A DNA stretch of 64,000 bases from Combretum micranthum (Eukaryota; Streptophyta; Magnoliopsida; Myrtales; Combretaceae), in assembly GCA_024138025.1 (NCBI GenBank), contig JAMXBD010000960.1, positions 310,001 to 374,000 on the forward strand, given 5' to 3'. Position 1 is the first letter of the stretch, and each line of letters begins with the position of its first letter. Below are positions 48,726-59,829 of this stretch, in pieces. A program made the position numbers and the translations under genes. Below the pieces are notes generated by a model. The model worked only from the letters and a program-made list of their open reading frames with translations. It ran no database searches and was not told the DNA's origin.

Positions 48726-48785
48726 AGGTTTGTGTCAAGTTGGGTCTTTGAGAAGATCTAACTTCAAGCAGGGTAAGGGAGTGCC
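48726..48785 (+). pseudogene. Second copia lineage: 3' end of RNase H
   Basis: QVCVKLGL, then EDLTSSR in shifted frame, matches the C-terminal end of copia polyproteins. The purine-rich gggtaaggga (48771-48780) may be the remains of the polypurine tract. The 3' LTR is not recognisable in 48786-48890. Confidence 0.6.
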
Positions 48786-49185
48786 TTATTTATTTTGCTT
48801 TTGCCACATGTACAGTTTTAGTGGTGTTTGTGTAGCAGATTATTTTATATCAACTACTTATATTCTCTATTTTTAGTAATAACATTTACCCCTCTCTCTC
48901 TAAATCATTTTCTTCTCTTCTTTCGAACTATGAATATTTTGTCAAAAATGGAAGTTATAGCTTTCTACACATACCGTTCATGATTCTTGATTTGCAACTC
49001 AAGCTTAGAATGATTTATTGTGTTTTGTAACTTATTCATGATATGACACAAAAAGAATATAAAAATCACATTTTATAAAAAAGTCAAGTTTTCAAAATAA
49101 GGTATTTGATATGAAACCCTAAACAAAAGTTAGGTTTCACAAAGTTAAAAATATTTCAATTCTAAACCCTTATAGGACTTCACAT

Positions 49186-49944
49186 TAGTCATCGTCACGG
49201 TTCTGAAACTAAACCGAATCGAAACTAGAACCTCAGGTTATGGATCTTGAAATTGAGGAACCGGAATTTGAACCGTCTCCCACGATTCTGGTCTGGTTTC
49301 ATGGAATTGCCGTTCCCAATTCTGGTTTTGAAATAGTGAAATCGTCTTTAAAAAAAAAAAAAATAAATTTTAATTTTTAATAAAATAAATTTGAAACATA
49401 AAATAATTATTGAATCTAAAAGTATTAAATGATTTAACCAAAATTTTAAAAAATTTGTTTAAAATGCACATTTATATGTATACAAACATATTTGATATCA
49501 ATTATAGCTAGTATTATGAAATTGCAAAATACTCTAGAGGATAAAAAAAATTTGCGATGCAAAAAATAGTCTCACATTATTAAAAAAATAAAATTTGCTT
49601 TTAGGAGAATCTTATTTAAACTAATTATATATGATTTTATGCTATATTTATTTGTGTTATTGATAATAATATATTAAATATTATAAATAAGTAATAAATT
49701 TTAGTATTTATATAAAATAATTTAAATATTAATAATTATATATTTAATATTATTTTTTTTATTTTTCAATGGAACCGGGTAGAACTGCCGGTTCTACTAG
49801 TTTTAGGCCAAAGAACCACCTAGGAACAGTGAAACCGACAATTCCATAATCGGTTCTGGAATTGGCCAACTTATTCGGTTCCGATTCTAGAACCGCCTAT
49901 GACGGTTTTAATTCGGTTCCCGATTCAAAACCGAATCATGCCTA
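49186..49944. mobile_element. hAT-like non-autonomous element in copy B
   Basis: The ends TAGTCATCGTCACGGTTCTG and, read inversely from the right, TAGGCATGATTCGGTTTTG are imperfect inverted repeats. Subterminal parts are rich in 'ccggttc' and 'gaaccg' motifs on both strands. The paralogous copy A lacks it (33030-33045). A clean 8-base duplication is not visible; only CACAT/CATCT-like flanks remain. Confidence 0.65.
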
Positions 49945-50599
49945 CATCTACTTCATATTTCATGCTAAATTTTGTTAGGTTTTGCTTGCTACAATCAATA
50001 TGATTTATCTTCGACATGTTGAGCTTAAGTATTTATTCTTTTTTTTTATTTTAATAATTAAAATATTCACCTACTACATTTTATTGATATTAGATTTTTA
50101 TTTTTATAAAATAAAAACATGAAAAGTTATATAGATTACTTAAGAACTAGTAATTTAAAGAAACTTTCATGTTGGTGGTACCACTAAATTAAATATAATA
50201 CATTGATGTGAAAGGGATACTAATAGATATAAATTGTTCAATGACCATGCGATACAGGTTCCAGTGAAAAAAAGGCATAGGATTTTCCATATGTTTTAAG
50301 GCAGTTTCCCGATTATTACGGAGGGAGGTTACCGGATATGTTTTGATTGTGTTTATGGTTAGTTTCAATAAATTACCAGAATTTCCCATCAGTCAGGCGT
50401 GAGAATCGTTACATATGGTAGACCAAACTAATTAATCAGATAGTGAGGTACTTCAATTGCGTATATATAATCAATTGAACATTATAAATAATTTAATAAA
50501 ATATTAATCTCTTTTGTTCTTATTGTAATATTTGAAATTTGAATTGTTGTATGCCATATAATTTGACGTTTATTCTTACAATTCGTTTTCATCATTATC

Positions 50600-51078
50600 T
50601 TTATATTTATGCTAATACTTAGCAAATCTTGAAGGAAAAGAAAAGAATAGTCTTGGTCTTCTTGTTCTTTTCTTTTTTTTTTTTTTGTGTTTGTTTTTAT
50701 TATAGTCTTTCCATTTAAGCATCCAATGTGAAAATGCCTTTTCTATTCGTGTGAATTATTGATATTGATTTGGCCAAAAAAAGAATTATTGATATTGATT
50801 GACTTTGCCATAGGAAAGACTCTAATTAAGTCTTCTCAGTCTTTGCCCCGCTTGACCCGTATGTTTTTTTCTAAAAGCTGATGGACACATTTGTGTCTAT
50901 TAAAGTCACCGAATCAATTCAGGTGAATAGTCCTTGTCGAGGAAAGTAGAAATGTGCATTTGAGTTTTTAGTCAAACAGGGATAACAAAATTGGTCTATT
51001 TCGTTACTCGAATATATATTTTGTTTGTCATTATTTAACATTTCCAATTATCGAATGTTATAGCGATAACAAAACAGT
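50600..51078 (-). promoter_or_regulatory. Upstream-type module, copy 3 (gene deleted)
   Basis: Closest relative of the EG45-like gene's own upstream module (36720-37140): 'cttagcaaatcttgaagg' (50615), 'gtcttggtcttct' (50651), 'cacatttgtgtctatt' (50888), 'cattatttaacatttcc' (51031). The gene that should lie to its left is absent. Confidence 0.45.
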
Positions 51079-54000
51079 TGGAAAATCTCGAATTTCACTA
51101 AATGAATTAAGAAAATTGTGAGATAATAGTATAAAATTATGAGAAAATTGAAACCAAATTGAAACCTAAATTAGAAAAATTAAATTAATTAATTCAATAG
51201 GGTAATTGAATGAAATAGATAGTGTGGTTAAGTGAATTAGCAAATTCAAACTAATAATTAATTTCAAATGAAAATAGAGATTAAATCACATCAATTTTCT
51301 ATTTCATCATACCAAGTAAATTAAACCAAACTCAAATATCAAATTAGACATTTACCTAAATCACAATGGTCCAATTTTCCCAATTTCAACAATTTCCTCT
51401 AAGTTAAATGCCTAAATACACCCTAATTATGACCAAATACCAATTCAACTACAAATTTAGATAAATTGATTTCACCAACATCAATTTGCTAAATTAAATT
51501 CCTAAATTAATTTAGCAATTTCTTAAGGTCATTTTAGCCTCTAATTATATTTTAAAGCTCTAAGCTCTTGCAAACACAACCCACTACCAAACCTAGCCTT
51601 AACCCCACGTACAAATCTTCTAGAAACTTACTCATCAACAAACTTATCATCAATAATTTTAAGCAGAATTTTTTATTTTATTCATTTGCTAACCCATTAG
51701 ACTCTAGAATATTCTCAATATTACCAACTAACGTCCTTACTTTTGTTATACTCTCTTTGTGCAAAATGAAACCTCTAATGCACCATAAAGTAGTCACCAT
51801 TTTACCTCCCCATCTAGCAGAAAATTCCTCTTCATTTTTTTTCTCAAAACAAATCTTAAAGCACTACAAACTCATTTCTTTTATCAAAACCCTAATAGGT
51901 ATTAAGTCTTATATGTTTTATGTCTTCTTTAAGCCACCTAAAACTCCCATTAATCTCTACTTTTTTTTTTTTTTGAAATTAGGGGTTATTAAGATGGATG
52001 TGGATTAGAGGTAAGAGGAGCTTCATCAAATTCCTAAGAGTAGGGTAATGAAGGATATAATCTTACATTACTTTTACAAATAAGTATTTTTATTAATTTA
52101 TAACATAATGAAATGTATTAGCAAATAATAGGATATAATAGTAAAAATATAGAAAATAAAAGATATGATATAGGTGAAATATTTTGTATTGTTTAGCTTA
52201 AATGAAATATGTTGATTTTGTCATTCTTCTTGTATGGTTTAATGAATGTGTGATATAAATATGATGAATATAGAATGGTGTGACACATATTATGCTTTAA
52301 TATGTTTTATGTGACCTAATAAGTAATTTTTCATAATGAAATCAAATAAATGTGCTATTATTTATGTTGGACAGAAATTAATCACATTGGAACATAAGCT
52401 TTGCGCTATTACTTAATTTATTAAACGAATTTATTTTTGAGTAAAATTTTGGAAAATGATAGTTTATTGTTTTAGGATGTAAATTGAAAAGTTTGACAAT
52501 TTTCTAACTTGATTTACTATTTTTAAAGGCTTAATAGCCATAGTAATTAAGAAAAATCAATAAAATATCAAAAAAAATTATTTTTACATGAAATTTATAT
52601 GGATTATAGCTTAATATGTTTAGTAGTAAAGAAAAAAATTTCATAATTTTTAAAGGTCATTTGCTATTTCTAAAAAACCAATTTATTTGTGCATAACAAT
52701 ATATAGTAATCTAAGTTGTTAAATCTAAATAAAATTTTTGACCAAAATTTATGGGAATGATATTTTCATGTGTCTATATTCAAATTGGAAATTTCCGTAA
52801 TTTTTGAAAGTATTTTACTATTTCAAAAAAATTAATTTCGTTTCGTCTGACAATATATTGTAATCTAAGTTGTTAAATCTAACTAAAAATATTAAAAGAA
52901 GTTTTTTTTTCTAAATTCTTAAGACTTTTGGCAAATTAAAATTGATAAAAAAATAAGTTTATGGGTCAAATATGATAATGTAGGCAAAATAGAACTTTTA
53001 GTTATAAAATTAAATAAATAGATATAGTATGGGCCTAAATCAAATAAAATGAATTATTGTGGGTCCTTAATGCTAAATAGACTTAGTTGACAATCTATGA
53101 CTTGATTAAATTAAATTAACTCTAGCCATATAAAGGTGCTTAAATTGAATATTTGGCAAATAGATGGGCTTTTATAAACTTAGAGCTTAAAAGGACTATA
53201 AATTGGAATTAGTAACTATTTTATGTTTAAATGGGCTAAAATATTTCAAATGGGCCTAATTAATTTAGGTCCAACTTGGTTAATATTAATAATGTTGAGC
53301 TTTAATAATTTATTTAAGTCGAAAAACTAAAATATGATCCAATTTGACTAAATAAATACAAATGAGCTTAATTAGATAAAATTGGTTTAGAAACATAACT
53401 CTAAGCCCAAGAACATAATTTCTAGCAAACTATGCCTATTTACACTAAATAGACCTAAACTAAATCTTATCAAGTCTTTTCTAGCCATTGAGGGTTTAAA
53501 CCTTTAAAATATAGACAATATCTAATTTTATGTTTTATGGGCTTAAATTCCATAATACGGGCTCCATTACCGTATATATTCTAGTTTGGTTTATTTCCAA
53601 AATATTTAAATCCATTTATCAGTTCAAGGTATTGAAATACCTAATTTGGCCTAAATTCCTTCCATGAGCTCAAAAGCCTTGAAGTACCCTTAATAGGGCT
53701 AAATAGGAATTAGAAGGACGAATAGTTAAATTATGATAAAATGAAATTCTAAGTAGGCTTGAGCACAATTCTTAGGTCCAATAACCAATTATATTTTAAT
53801 TGGACCTAAATTCAAAATAAGGTCCAATTTCATTTATTTTAATATCTATATTCCCTAATGGGCTCAAATCCTAAACCTTAAAGCCTATTATCCTAAAAAG
53901 TGAAACACTTTGAGTATTTCTTATTGGGCTCAAGTTAGGATCTCTAAAGGCCCAATATATCTAAATAATAAATTTGATTTCCAAATTCATGGGCTTAGTC

Positions 54001-54795
54001 TAAATTACCTAAGCCCAATTACCTTAAATGAATTCAAATCAATTATAACCTAAAGGCCTTCTACTACATAAGACCTTACTTTAATTGATTAATTAATGTG
54101 ATATGAATCAATGGTTTGTATACTTGATTCTCATACAAATTAATCTTCTTTGAACAGATATCATCAACATGTTTTCTTTCATATGAAAGTACCGTATCAT
54201 TCATTCATTCTTTTTTTTTTTCTCTTCCTTTCTTCTTTTATTTAGTTTTTTTTTTTTCAATTTCTTTGTTTTTCCTTTTTTTCCCCTTAATTTACATCTT
54301 TCTGTTTATATTATACCTTCCTCTTTCAGAGGCTTAAATAGATAAAACAACAAAAATGAGGAAAAAAAAACAAGGAAAGTGTGCATAAAAGAAGATAGAT
54401 GAAAAGTCGCTACAACTAACCAAGTGGGTTTAGGGGGTCAGTTTACGTCATCATCCTCATCACTAGGTATTATTCTTGGTAATTTCTTTTAATATCGGGT
54501 TTACCTATAAATTAAAAGCTTTCCCTTTTTTATTGTTTTAACTATAATATCATTCATCTTTCAGATTTGATGCTACAGGATTTCGTCTTTTTCTTCTTTT
54601 TTTTTTTAGTGACTTGCCATGAGCCAACGGTTTAGCAGGTTGACGATCTTGAACCACATAGACCTGGCTATTTGCCAAGTCTACTAATGGGTCATGACCC
54701 GTACGGCCTGGTTAAGCGTATGGGTATGAACTACTGGTGCCAGGTTGTGCCAGTTCACAGGTACGGCTCATGTTAATGTCTAGATGTGGGTGTCA
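51079..54795. mobile_element. LTR-like block of 3.7 kb inserted in copy B
   Basis: Copy A runs straight across this point (37123-37200), so the block is an insertion. It opens TGGAAAATCTCG and closes GATGTGGGTGTCA, a TG...CA pair with the wording of long gypsy LTRs. No 5-base duplication is apparent (ACAGT / TTACC). No LTR pair or primer site was seen. The 146-codon frame at 51568-52008 is AT-rich with no recognisable domain. From about 53020 to 54080 it has a dense array of TGGGCY and AGGTCCAA motifs. Confidence 0.5.
53020..54080. repeat. Dispersed TGGGCT/TGGGCC and AGGTCCAA motifs
   Basis: More than a dozen copies occur on both strands, for example near 53030, 53165, 53233, 53260, 53550, 53648, 53860, 53926, 53950, 53990 and 54012. 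TGGGCY is the plant 'site II' core bound by TCP factors. Activity is not shown. Confidence 0.55.
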
Positions 54796-54814
54796 TTACC
54801 ATAAACATATATGT

Positions 54815-56500
54815 ATACTATTGTGTCATTTTCAATATGTCAACCACTATTATCATTACCTTGCATAATTAGATCGGATCCAACAATAATAGGTTGGATA
54901 AAGCATAATGGAAGATTCTATTAACACATCAACCAACCAAGCAAGAAGAGGAGGAGTATTCAAGGATGAATAGGGATGATGGATTGCAAGATTTGGAGAA
55001 AATTGGGTAAAATGGATATATTTTGAGTAGAATTGAGGGGCTTATTTTGAAATATATAATATTGCTTGATGGTAGTAGTAGTAGTTAATAACAATGAACG
55101 AAAAATATAAAAACATGACGTATTTTTGGATATTTTTACAAATAAGTGATCTGATTTTTTTTAACACAAGTATACACTCTATGTTTTGATACTTTTACAA
55201 ATAAAAGACCTAGGTTTTATTTTTGGCAAAAACGACCTGTAATTTGGCACTTTTGCAAACAAATTACCTAAGTGTATTTTTTCACTTTGTATTAATAATA
55301 AATAAAAACATCTATACCCAGTAGGACCTCTAAGAGGTCCTCAAAAGTGCTATTTCAACATTTTAAAGACTTTTTTTTTTCCTAAATAATCTCATTACTT
55401 TATCCTTAGATTCTTTACACGATGTTCTTCACATTTTTTTAGGTTATGTAGGTCCTAACTCCTATATATTTTTAAGTAATATACTTAACAAAATAAAAAA
55501 GTTATAAAGATATGTGAAGAACCTCCAAAAAGTTTTAGGGATCTCCCATGTCCTATAAGACCTCAAAAATTAAGGTTTTTCACATAGTCTTATGTCAAGG
55601 ACCTTAGGATAGGAATGCTCTAAGGGACATGTGATTTTTTTCTTTTATTTGTTGATAATATTATTTAATGAATATAATTAAAGTGAAAAAGTTACTATCT
55701 ATTATTAACATAAAGTGAAAAAAATACAAGTTATATATTTTCAAAATTCAAAACTTTTTTTTGTTTTTTCCTGGTGTCAAAGCTTTAAACTTAAGTTACT
55801 TGTTTGCAAAAGTACTAGAACACGAGTTATGCTTTTTTCAAAAATAAAAATTTAGGTTACTTGTCTGTAAAAATACTTAAACACAAGTCATTTATCAAAA
55901 CTAAAATCACTTGTTTGTAAAAATATCAAAACACATAACATGTTTTTGTATTTCCCCTTGATTATATGCGCATAGCTTATGTTAGGTTCTACATATGTGT
56001 ATGTATGTATTTACACATTTTCATAATTTCTTTGAATCAAGATGTGAGATTTTGCGATGGAAAATTAGCAAAAGAAAATTAATTTGTACAAATGAAAATA
56101 ACGATGATAGTTTTTGTGATAAAAATTATATTTATGGATATAACTTTTGTCTCTAGAATCTAGTTTTCTTATAATGATGAGTTCTTCATGAGTGAAAGTT
56201 GATTATATATTTTTTTTATATTGAAATCTCTCCATATCAAAATAATGCATTTTTCATACTATTATATATCAGTATGGTGCCTAATTAGTAAGGGATTCGA
56301 ACGCATATACATATATAAGACATATATATATATATATATATATATGACTCACAAGCCAAAAAAATGATTAAATTAATAATTTCTGGACTGATTGATGAAA
56401 AAAGCAAATACAATGACAAGTTAATTTCTCACTTAACAAATCGTCTCCTATACCCGTTAGTATGTGTGCGTGTGTGTGTATAAACAGTTTTTTGGTAAAT
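54815..56500. other. Host segment, copy B, middle part (paralogous to 37200-37262 + 40008-41465)
   Basis: It matches copy A on both sides of the 37268-40002 gypsy insertion and keeps the empty target site (gatccaacaataatagg, about 54877). It has no gene. It contains A/T-rich repeats of a 'cttttgcaaacaaat' type phrase between 55130 and 55930 and a (TA)n run at 56321-56345. Confidence 0.75.
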
Positions 56501-56813
56501 TATGAAGTTGGCGAACTCTCGGGTCCAAAAACTCTTCTCTATATTATTTAAGAGGGAGGGAGTGGGTTTAGTGTTTAAAATATAACATATGATTCATAAA
56601 TAAATAAACAAAACTATCATTGAAATAAAAAAATATATATATGCATAAAATAGGTATGTTTGGAGAACTACCCACTAAGGATAAACTTCCTATAAAACCG
56701 CCCACTACGGATCACCATAAAAATAAATATGTACATGAAACATATGTCTATTTGGAAAACTACCACCATTGATAAAACTCTCCATAAAACTACACACTAT
56801 ACTCAAACGTCAA
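56501..56813. repeat. AT-rich stretch with a two-copy repeat of about 92 bases
   Basis: Units start near 56659 (ttggagaactacccacta) and 56751 (ttggaaaactaccaccat). Each is followed by a '...ataaaac(c/t)...cacta' block. No gene. Confidence 0.6.
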
Positions 56814-56821
56814 TCGTATAA

Positions 56822-59070
56822 CATCTATTTTATTTAATTAAGGATTAATGTTGAATTTGGCTCTAAACTTTGCCAAAATAATACAATTAATACCTGAACT
56901 ATTAAAACTTTAATTTCAGTATCTAATTAAACATTTTGAGGCTATTTTTTTCTACTCTCACATAACACCATGGACGTACATACCAATTATGACCCACCAC
57001 GTGTACAATACAATAAAAAATTAGCAGAATAGAGGGAGAAAAGAAAAAAGAAAGAAAAGATGAAGAAGACGCATAGTACTCCACCAAAGCTCCAAAAACA
57101 GCCAAGTTGTTCTTATTTTTTATCATAAATCTTATGGTTCTTACAAAGAATTAACAAAAGCAACAAATATATAGAATTTGCCAAAAAACTTGAGAAATAA
57201 AAAGATTGAAAATTTTGGTGATAACTTAAGGTTTTCCATTTTGAAAAGTAGGTTGGTGTTTCAAGTATCAAACTGATATATTTATCTAAGAAAGGTTATT
57301 TATCTTTTTAGCGATTTCTTTTTAATAATATGAATTTTGAAATGGCTCATATTACTGTTAAAAACATAGAATACGTAAGAAGACCATACCGAAATTACCT
57401 TAACAAATGCAAGGAAGTGACTAACCAGAACATGACTAACAACATGGAATGTGGAAGCTATGACATGTAGGGGTATGCAAAAGAACCGACTAAATCGAGA
57501 AACTGAGCCGAAATTGAAAAATCAATCCGAAAAATATGATTAATCAGTCCATCAGTTTCGGATGATTAATCAGTCCATCAGTTTCGGTTTCGATTTGTAA
57601 CTATGAAAAACTGATGGTTAATGGTTAACCGATATTTATAAATATAAAATATTATATATAATTAATTTTTAAAAAAGTAATTTCTATGTCCTAGTTACGA
57701 TAAGCCCAATGAAAAATTGAGGATACAAAGAATAAACTCTTTTTAAAATTCACTCAAGATTGGAAGCTTTTATATTTGCCTCTTTAATCTATTTTCCATG
57801 GTCGGAAGCTCATCTATTTGCTTTTATCTTTAGAACACTTTTAGAAACGGTGGGAACCTGTGATGCTTTTTAAATATAAAAGCTAAGTTGATCTTTTTTT
57901 TTTTTTCCTTTTGTGAGCATGCTTGGGATGAGAATAGTTAACTATCTATAGTAAGTCAAATACAATGAGTCTAATTCTTAACAACTAAAATACATACTCA
58001 TTGTGTATTTCAAATGAGATTTTACGACAGCATTAGCCAAAGTATTTTTCAAGTAAGCCAAGTTGGTTCTTTCTTATGTGCACATGTTTCGAAGGAATCA
58101 TTCTGAAATTCTATGAAACACAAATATAATTTTATTCATGCAATTATTAGAACTCATGACTATAAATATATAATATTATAACAGTTTTAGTTTTAGTTTG
58201 TATCCATGAAAAACAAATGGTTAACAGTTAACCAATATCCATAAATATACAATATTATATATAATTCATCATACGAAATGGTTAAAAACCAAAAAATGAA
58301 AATATTAACCAAAAAAATAGTTAACCGTTAAGACAATTAACCATTAATAATGGATCGATTTAGGTTTGACATTTTAAAAAACCGATTGTAATGGTTAGAT
58401 TCAAATAATGGGATCATGGACTAGTTAATCAGTGCATGCCCATCCCTAATAACATGTTATAGTGAGAAGACACGGTAAAGCAAGGATTTGCAATGGAAAT
58501 GAAGAAAAAAGAGGGCAGTCACATGTTCAACATATCAACATTATTGTTAAAAACGTAGGTTACGTAATACTACTGCAGAATGTTTCCACATCTAAAAAAC
58601 TATTATTTTCATTTGCATTTAGCATTAAATTGCCTATTAAATATCATTTTCTCAGCATAGAAAACAAAAATGTTTCCACAAAAAGGCCCTTGCTTTCAAG
58701 TAAAGTAATTGAGGCTCATATTTGGTGTTTAGATAAAACAAATTAAAGGAACCCCACCATGGTTGCGTTTTATGACGGAACGTTGTTTCATATGGATGGG
58801 CAAATTTTCTTTTTCTTCTCTTGTTCTCTTTCTTCCGTCAATTTTTCTTATTGCATTGTACATGTGTTAGGTCATAATTGATATGTACATTCACGTATAT
58901 AAATAAAGTTAATAGTACTATATGAGGTACTAAAAAGAACATCAAAAAGTTCAATTAAATATCGAAATTAAACTTCTAAAAGTTTAGGTATTTGATTACA
59001 TTTTTCAGCAAAATTCTAATGCCAAATTCGATATTAACACTTTAATTAATTATCTTTTTTTTTTAATCAC
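56822..59070. mobile_element. Mutator-like or foldback element with long inverted ends, holding a hAT element
   Basis: About 230-245 bases at the left (56834-57060) and right (58805-59050) are inverted copies. Left 'tgttgaatttggc', 'aatacctgaac', 'tttaatttcagtat', 'aattatgaccca' pair with right-strand complements 'atatcgaatttggc', 'aatacctaaac', 'tttaatttcgatat', 'aattatgaccta'. The identical 8-mer TCGTATAA flanks it (56814-56821, 59071-59078), which suits a Mutator-type target duplication. No transposase frame is seen. Taking out the nested hAT leaves about 1.26 kb. The exact outer ends are less certain because the terminal 15-20 bases pair poorly. Confidence 0.7.
57468..58448. mobile_element. 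hAT-like non-autonomous element nested in the long-inverted-repeat element
   Basis: It opens TAGGGGTATGCA and closes TGCATGCCCATCCCTA, imperfect hAT-type ends. The flanking 8-mers ATGACATG (57460-57467) and ATAACATG (58449-58456) match at 7 of 8. Subterminal regions have repeated 'gttaacc', 'cagtttcgg' and 'ggttaatggttaacc' motifs. There is no transposase frame. Its wording differs from the 20909/27948 family. Confidence 0.8.
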
Positions 59071-59078
59071 TCGTATAA

Positions 59079-59829
59079 TGGGTGTACCATTTACTATTCT
59101 TTACATAAAGCCGCATACTTATATTCTTCAATTATTTTGCTTATTTGTAATAAGAGAAAAGTTTAGTATTACAACCTACGGCGACAAAATTACTGATACC
59201 TAACCCAATATTATCATCAAATGTCGTGTGAATTTATTTTTTCATTTTACAATATATAGATAATGAGGCACTGAAATTAAAAATTTAAGGCTTGATTAAA
59301 AACCCCAAACTTTTTGAGCTTTTAGTGTATTTTTCCTTTAATTTATAGTAATAAGATAAAATTTACCTATATAATTCTTTTCCAAAATCCCACCTTAAGT
59401 TGAGAAAATAAGAGGGAGGGGGGGAAGACAGTTATGAATTTTAGTAAAAATGTATAACTATCAAGAGTGATTTAGAACTTACAACAGAAGGCACAATCAT
59501 TATTGTTCTTAAAAGCATTCATATAAATTGACGAAGGTTTGTAACAAAATATCATCAACGAAAAATTAGGCTTTCCGATTAGCAACCTATTAATATGGTC
59601 TTTTATATAACCCTTAAAAAGTATAAGATCCCATCTCTAAACTAAAAATAAAATTTGTATTTGAATGAGATATTTCTATATTGTTCCTCAAAATGTCTAC
59701 AACCGCGAATATGAATAATATATATAGCCTCACCTTGTAATTTTTTAATATTACTATGCTCATTAAGAATTACCAATTAATAATTCAAAATTATTAAAAT
59801 AATACTTAACCAAATATTAGGACCGTATA
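59079..59829. other. Non-coding AT-rich interval
   Basis: No gene, element ends or strong repeat recognised. Copy A has no counterpart between its equivalents of 56500 and 59890, so the whole 56.5-59.89 kb stretch is extra in copy B. Confidence 0.5.

Larger units (their letters stand above)
48890..51078. other. Host segment, copy B, left part: paralogue of the EG45 locus without the gene
   Basis: Colinear with 32800-33360, then 33460-33700, then 36720-37110. Matching landmarks are 'ggtatttgatatgaaa' (49104), 'aaattttgttaggttttgc' (49969), 'atttcccatcagt' (50382), 'ctaattaatcagatag' (50427), 'atccaatgtgaaaatgcc' (50721) and 'gaatgttatagcgataac' (51053). The jump lies between about 50440 and 50600. 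There, the sequence equivalent to the EG45-like coding region, introns and TATA box is missing. It has no coding region of its own. Confidence 0.75.

Noticed and set aside
50189..50389. Possible second EG45-like exon in copy B
   Set aside because: The - strand product has none of the Cys or barrel motifs. The region aligns with non-coding sequence 3' of the gene in copy A.
51568..52008. 146-codon open frame
   Set aside because: It is AT-rich, Lys/Phe/Leu-heavy, lies in an LTR-like insertion and shows no domain or splice context.
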